A DNA stretch of 64,000 bases, taken from the NCBI RefSeq assembly GCF_000975135.1, contig NZ_BBRF01000003.1, positions 211,469 through 275,468 of the forward strand. The letters run 5' to 3'. Under the pieces are notes generated by a model that saw only the letters and a program-made list of their open reading frames with translations, was not told the origin of the DNA and did not search any database. Numbering within the stretch: the first letter of the stretch is position 1; every line of letters starts with the position of its first letter. Positions 62,563 to 64,000 of this stretch are shown here, piece by piece. A program made the translations under genes and the position numbers. The DNA comes from Demequina aurantiaca. GTDB taxonomy: Bacteria > Actinomycetota > Actinomycetes > Actinomycetales > Demequinaceae.

Positions 62563-63928
62563 TCCTAGGCTCCTCGTCGTTGCTGGAGTCCTGAGCGGTG
62601 CCGGATTCCTCGTCGGACGCGACGTACTCCAGTGGCTCGGGGAGTTCCTCAGTGTCATAGAGATACACCTCGTCGGCCCAAGTGGGCTCACTCTCCCCCT
62701 CTACGGGGAGACTTGCCTGAATCTTGTCGGCCTCGTCATTGCGCTCCAGGGCCCGGAGCACCGCGACCTTGGCCTCAGAGATCCTCACCCGCGCGTCGGA
62801 ATTCTTGGTCTCGATGCGGCTCAACGTCATCAGCGCAGCCTCGGCGTTACCCATGTCCAGACGTGCTCCCGCAATGACGATCTGCAGTTCCACCGCAGCC
62901 TCTGCCGACAGCTTCTGGGCCTCCGGCTCCTGAGCGAGCGCGATGGCGCGCTCAGGACGTCCAAGCCCTCGCTCGCAGTCGGCCATCAGCGGCAGGTGTT
63001 CGCTCGAACTATTGAGTCGACGCACGGTACGGAACTCGCGCAAGGCATCGGCGTACCGGGCGGTGGCGTAGGCGGTAAGCGCCGCGGCCTCGCGGCAGAT
63101 GTCAACGCGACCGCCGCGGGCCACCGCAACCTGTGCGTGCTGATAGGCGCGCTCGGGATCAATATCGATGAGCCTGCCCGCCATGACGAGATGGCGGCCG
63201 ACATCCTCGGCGTTGTCCTTGCTCAGCGTCCGCAGGCTCGCGCGAGCGGACTTGTCGAGAAGGTCAAACGTGATCTCGTCGGGGATGTCGGGAGCGACGG
63301 GCGCCTGACGGACTAGACCCTCGTTGCGGGGGGCACGGTCGTCACCATCGCGCTGGGCGGCGCCCTTGTGCTTCGGAGCTCCCTTGCCCAAATAGCCAGT
63401 GCGCTGAGGGGGGCGGTCGCCACCGGCACGGTCCGGACGACTGGACCCGGCGCGGTCGGGACGGCCCTGGTAGCCACGTGCATCGCCACCGTCGCGACGC
63501 GGAGCGCCTCGATCAGGACGGTCCGAGCCAGAGCGGTCGGGGCGGCCTTGATAGCCGCGTGAGTCGCCTCGATTCGGACGGTCGGAACCGCCACGATCCG
63601 GGCGGCCCACGCCAGCGCTGTCGGGGCGGCCCTGGTAGCCACGCGAGTCGCCACCATCACGAGGCGACGTGCCGCGGTAGCCGCCGGCACCGTTCGAGGG
63701 CGGGCGTGAAGAACTGTTCAGTGGACGCGACGAGGAGGAACTGCCCCGATCGGTGCGAGGCGGACGAGCGTCCGAGGACCGCGGCGGCCGGCCTACGCTA
63801 TCGCGGCTCGGGCGTGTGTATCCCTTCGACTTGCCAGTTTCCGCGGGCCGTGAATCGCCAGCTGGCGGACGTGACGCACGCTTCTCGCGGTCGTCCGCTG
63901 GGCGGTCCTTTTCCTCGTTGGCCATCAT
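62555..63928 (-). CDS. TPR-like protein with disordered repeat-rich N-terminus
   Basis: A 457-aa protein in the position of mycobacterial Rv1691. Residues 1-200 are disordered and rich in Arg, Asp, Gly, Ser and Pro, with the unit GD(S/A)RGYQGRPD at 93, 121 and 149, a precise 28-residue period. The C-terminal ~230 residues are helical and TPR-like (LRTLSKDNAEDVGRHLVMAGRLIDIDPERAYQHAQVA, RYADALREFRTVRRLN). Two adjacent ATGs (63928, 63925) follow GGAGC. RG/DR-rich tails suggest RNA binding or phase separation; this is inference. Confidence 0.8.
   Translation of the reverse strand: MMANEEKDRPADDREKRASRPPAGDSRPAETGKSKGYTRPSRDSVGRPPRSSDARPPRTDRGSSSSSRPLNSSSRPPSNGAGGYRGTSPRDGGDSRGYQGRPDSAGVGRPDRGGSDRPNRGDSRGYQGRPDRSGSDRPDRGAPRRDGGDARGYQGRPDRAGSSRPDRAGGDRPPQRTGYLGKGAPKHKGAAQRDGDDRAPRNEGLVRQAPVAPDIPDEITFDLLDKSARASLRTLSKDNAEDVGRHLVMAGRLIDIDPERAYQHAQVAVARGGRVDICREAAALTAYATARYADALREFRTVRRLNSSSEHLPLMADCERGLGRPERAIALAQEPEAQKLSAEAAVELQIVIAGARLDMGNAEAALMTLSRIETKNSDARVRISEAKVAVLRALERNDEADKIQASLPVEGESEPTWADEVYLYDTEELPEPLEYVASDEESGTAQDSSNDEEPRNV
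63452..63652 (-). repeat. 84-bp tandem repeat encoding the RGYQGRPD unit
   Basis: Three imperfect copies with an 84-bp period lie within the TPR-like gene. They encode GD(S/A)RGYQGRPD followed by a variable R/D/G/S-rich spacer. Confidence 0.75.
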
Positions 63929-64000
63929 GCTCCGATCTAGATCTTTCAAACGTACTCTGCCACGCCATAAGGGCGTTGCCATGTGAGGGACATTGTTCCC

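Overview
The window is about 64 kb of high-GC DNA with dense, mostly short-spaced genes, many ATGA/GTGA overlaps, GTG and TTG starts, and gene blocks typical of Actinobacteria: pup/dop/pafA/arc, SteA-SteB, an InhA-type fabI, a Coryne-type glgA, SufR-led suf genes and imuA-imuB-dnaE2. The absence of a 20S proteasome from the pup locus, together with an ECF-type bioYMN, suggests a member of the Micrococcales (Cellulomonas/Demequina-like). That placement is an inference. No insertion sequence, prophage, CRISPR array or rRNA is visible, and the DNA reads as chromosomal core.

Layout. 1-11474 (minus): a long co-directional run trmI-arc-dop-pup-pafA-FKBP lipoprotein-hisF-two ABC half-exporters-hisI, with the start of a further gene at the very edge. 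Pup (59 aa) was found by reading the sequence. No prcB/prcA lies between pup and pafA, and ARC lacks the usual proteasome-docking tail. 11494-19314: site-2 protease, RecB-like nuclease, HAD phosphatase, PAC2 protein, uppP, aldo/keto reductase, an acidic protein, a DUF5703 protein, an M20 peptidase and a 47-aa GPGG membrane protein. 19437-25642: tRNA-Leu(GAG) with its terminator, then the SOS mutasome imuA-imuB-dnaE2 behind a perfect actinobacterial SOS box. 25797-28701: a secreted multidomain alpha-amylase with a LacI-type operator. 28702-36867: DUF3054 protein, SpoU methyltransferase, NfeD-SPFH pair, an ABC ATPase, divergent glgA/glgC, serB, a PNPOx-like protein and a SixA phosphatase.

36873-43450: fabG-fabI (mycolic-type arrangement but a general FAS-II role), SURF1, an ABC-F ATPase and the biotin ECF transporter bioY-bioM-bioN. 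43530-50005 (minus): a complete suf operon, sufR-sufB-sufD-Rieske ferredoxin-sufC-sufS-sufU-sufT. 50298-53271: ctaA, two PEBP-family lipoproteins and a TetR regulator with a repeat-rich operator. 53292-63928 (minus): a block in the same order as in mycobacteria: TPR protein, HAD-IIA phosphatase, small protein, tlyA, nadK, recN, steA, steB, pyrG and a NUDIX hydrolase.

The most notable themes are a proteasome-independent pupylation locus; a heterodimeric ABC exporter whose degenerate residues all map to one composite ATP site; a recurrent TAnnnT box 6-9 nt before start codons, which implies widespread leaderless transcription; and a small membrane protein behind a textbook sigma-R-type promoter. 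Functions are assigned from motifs read by eye; no database search was run.
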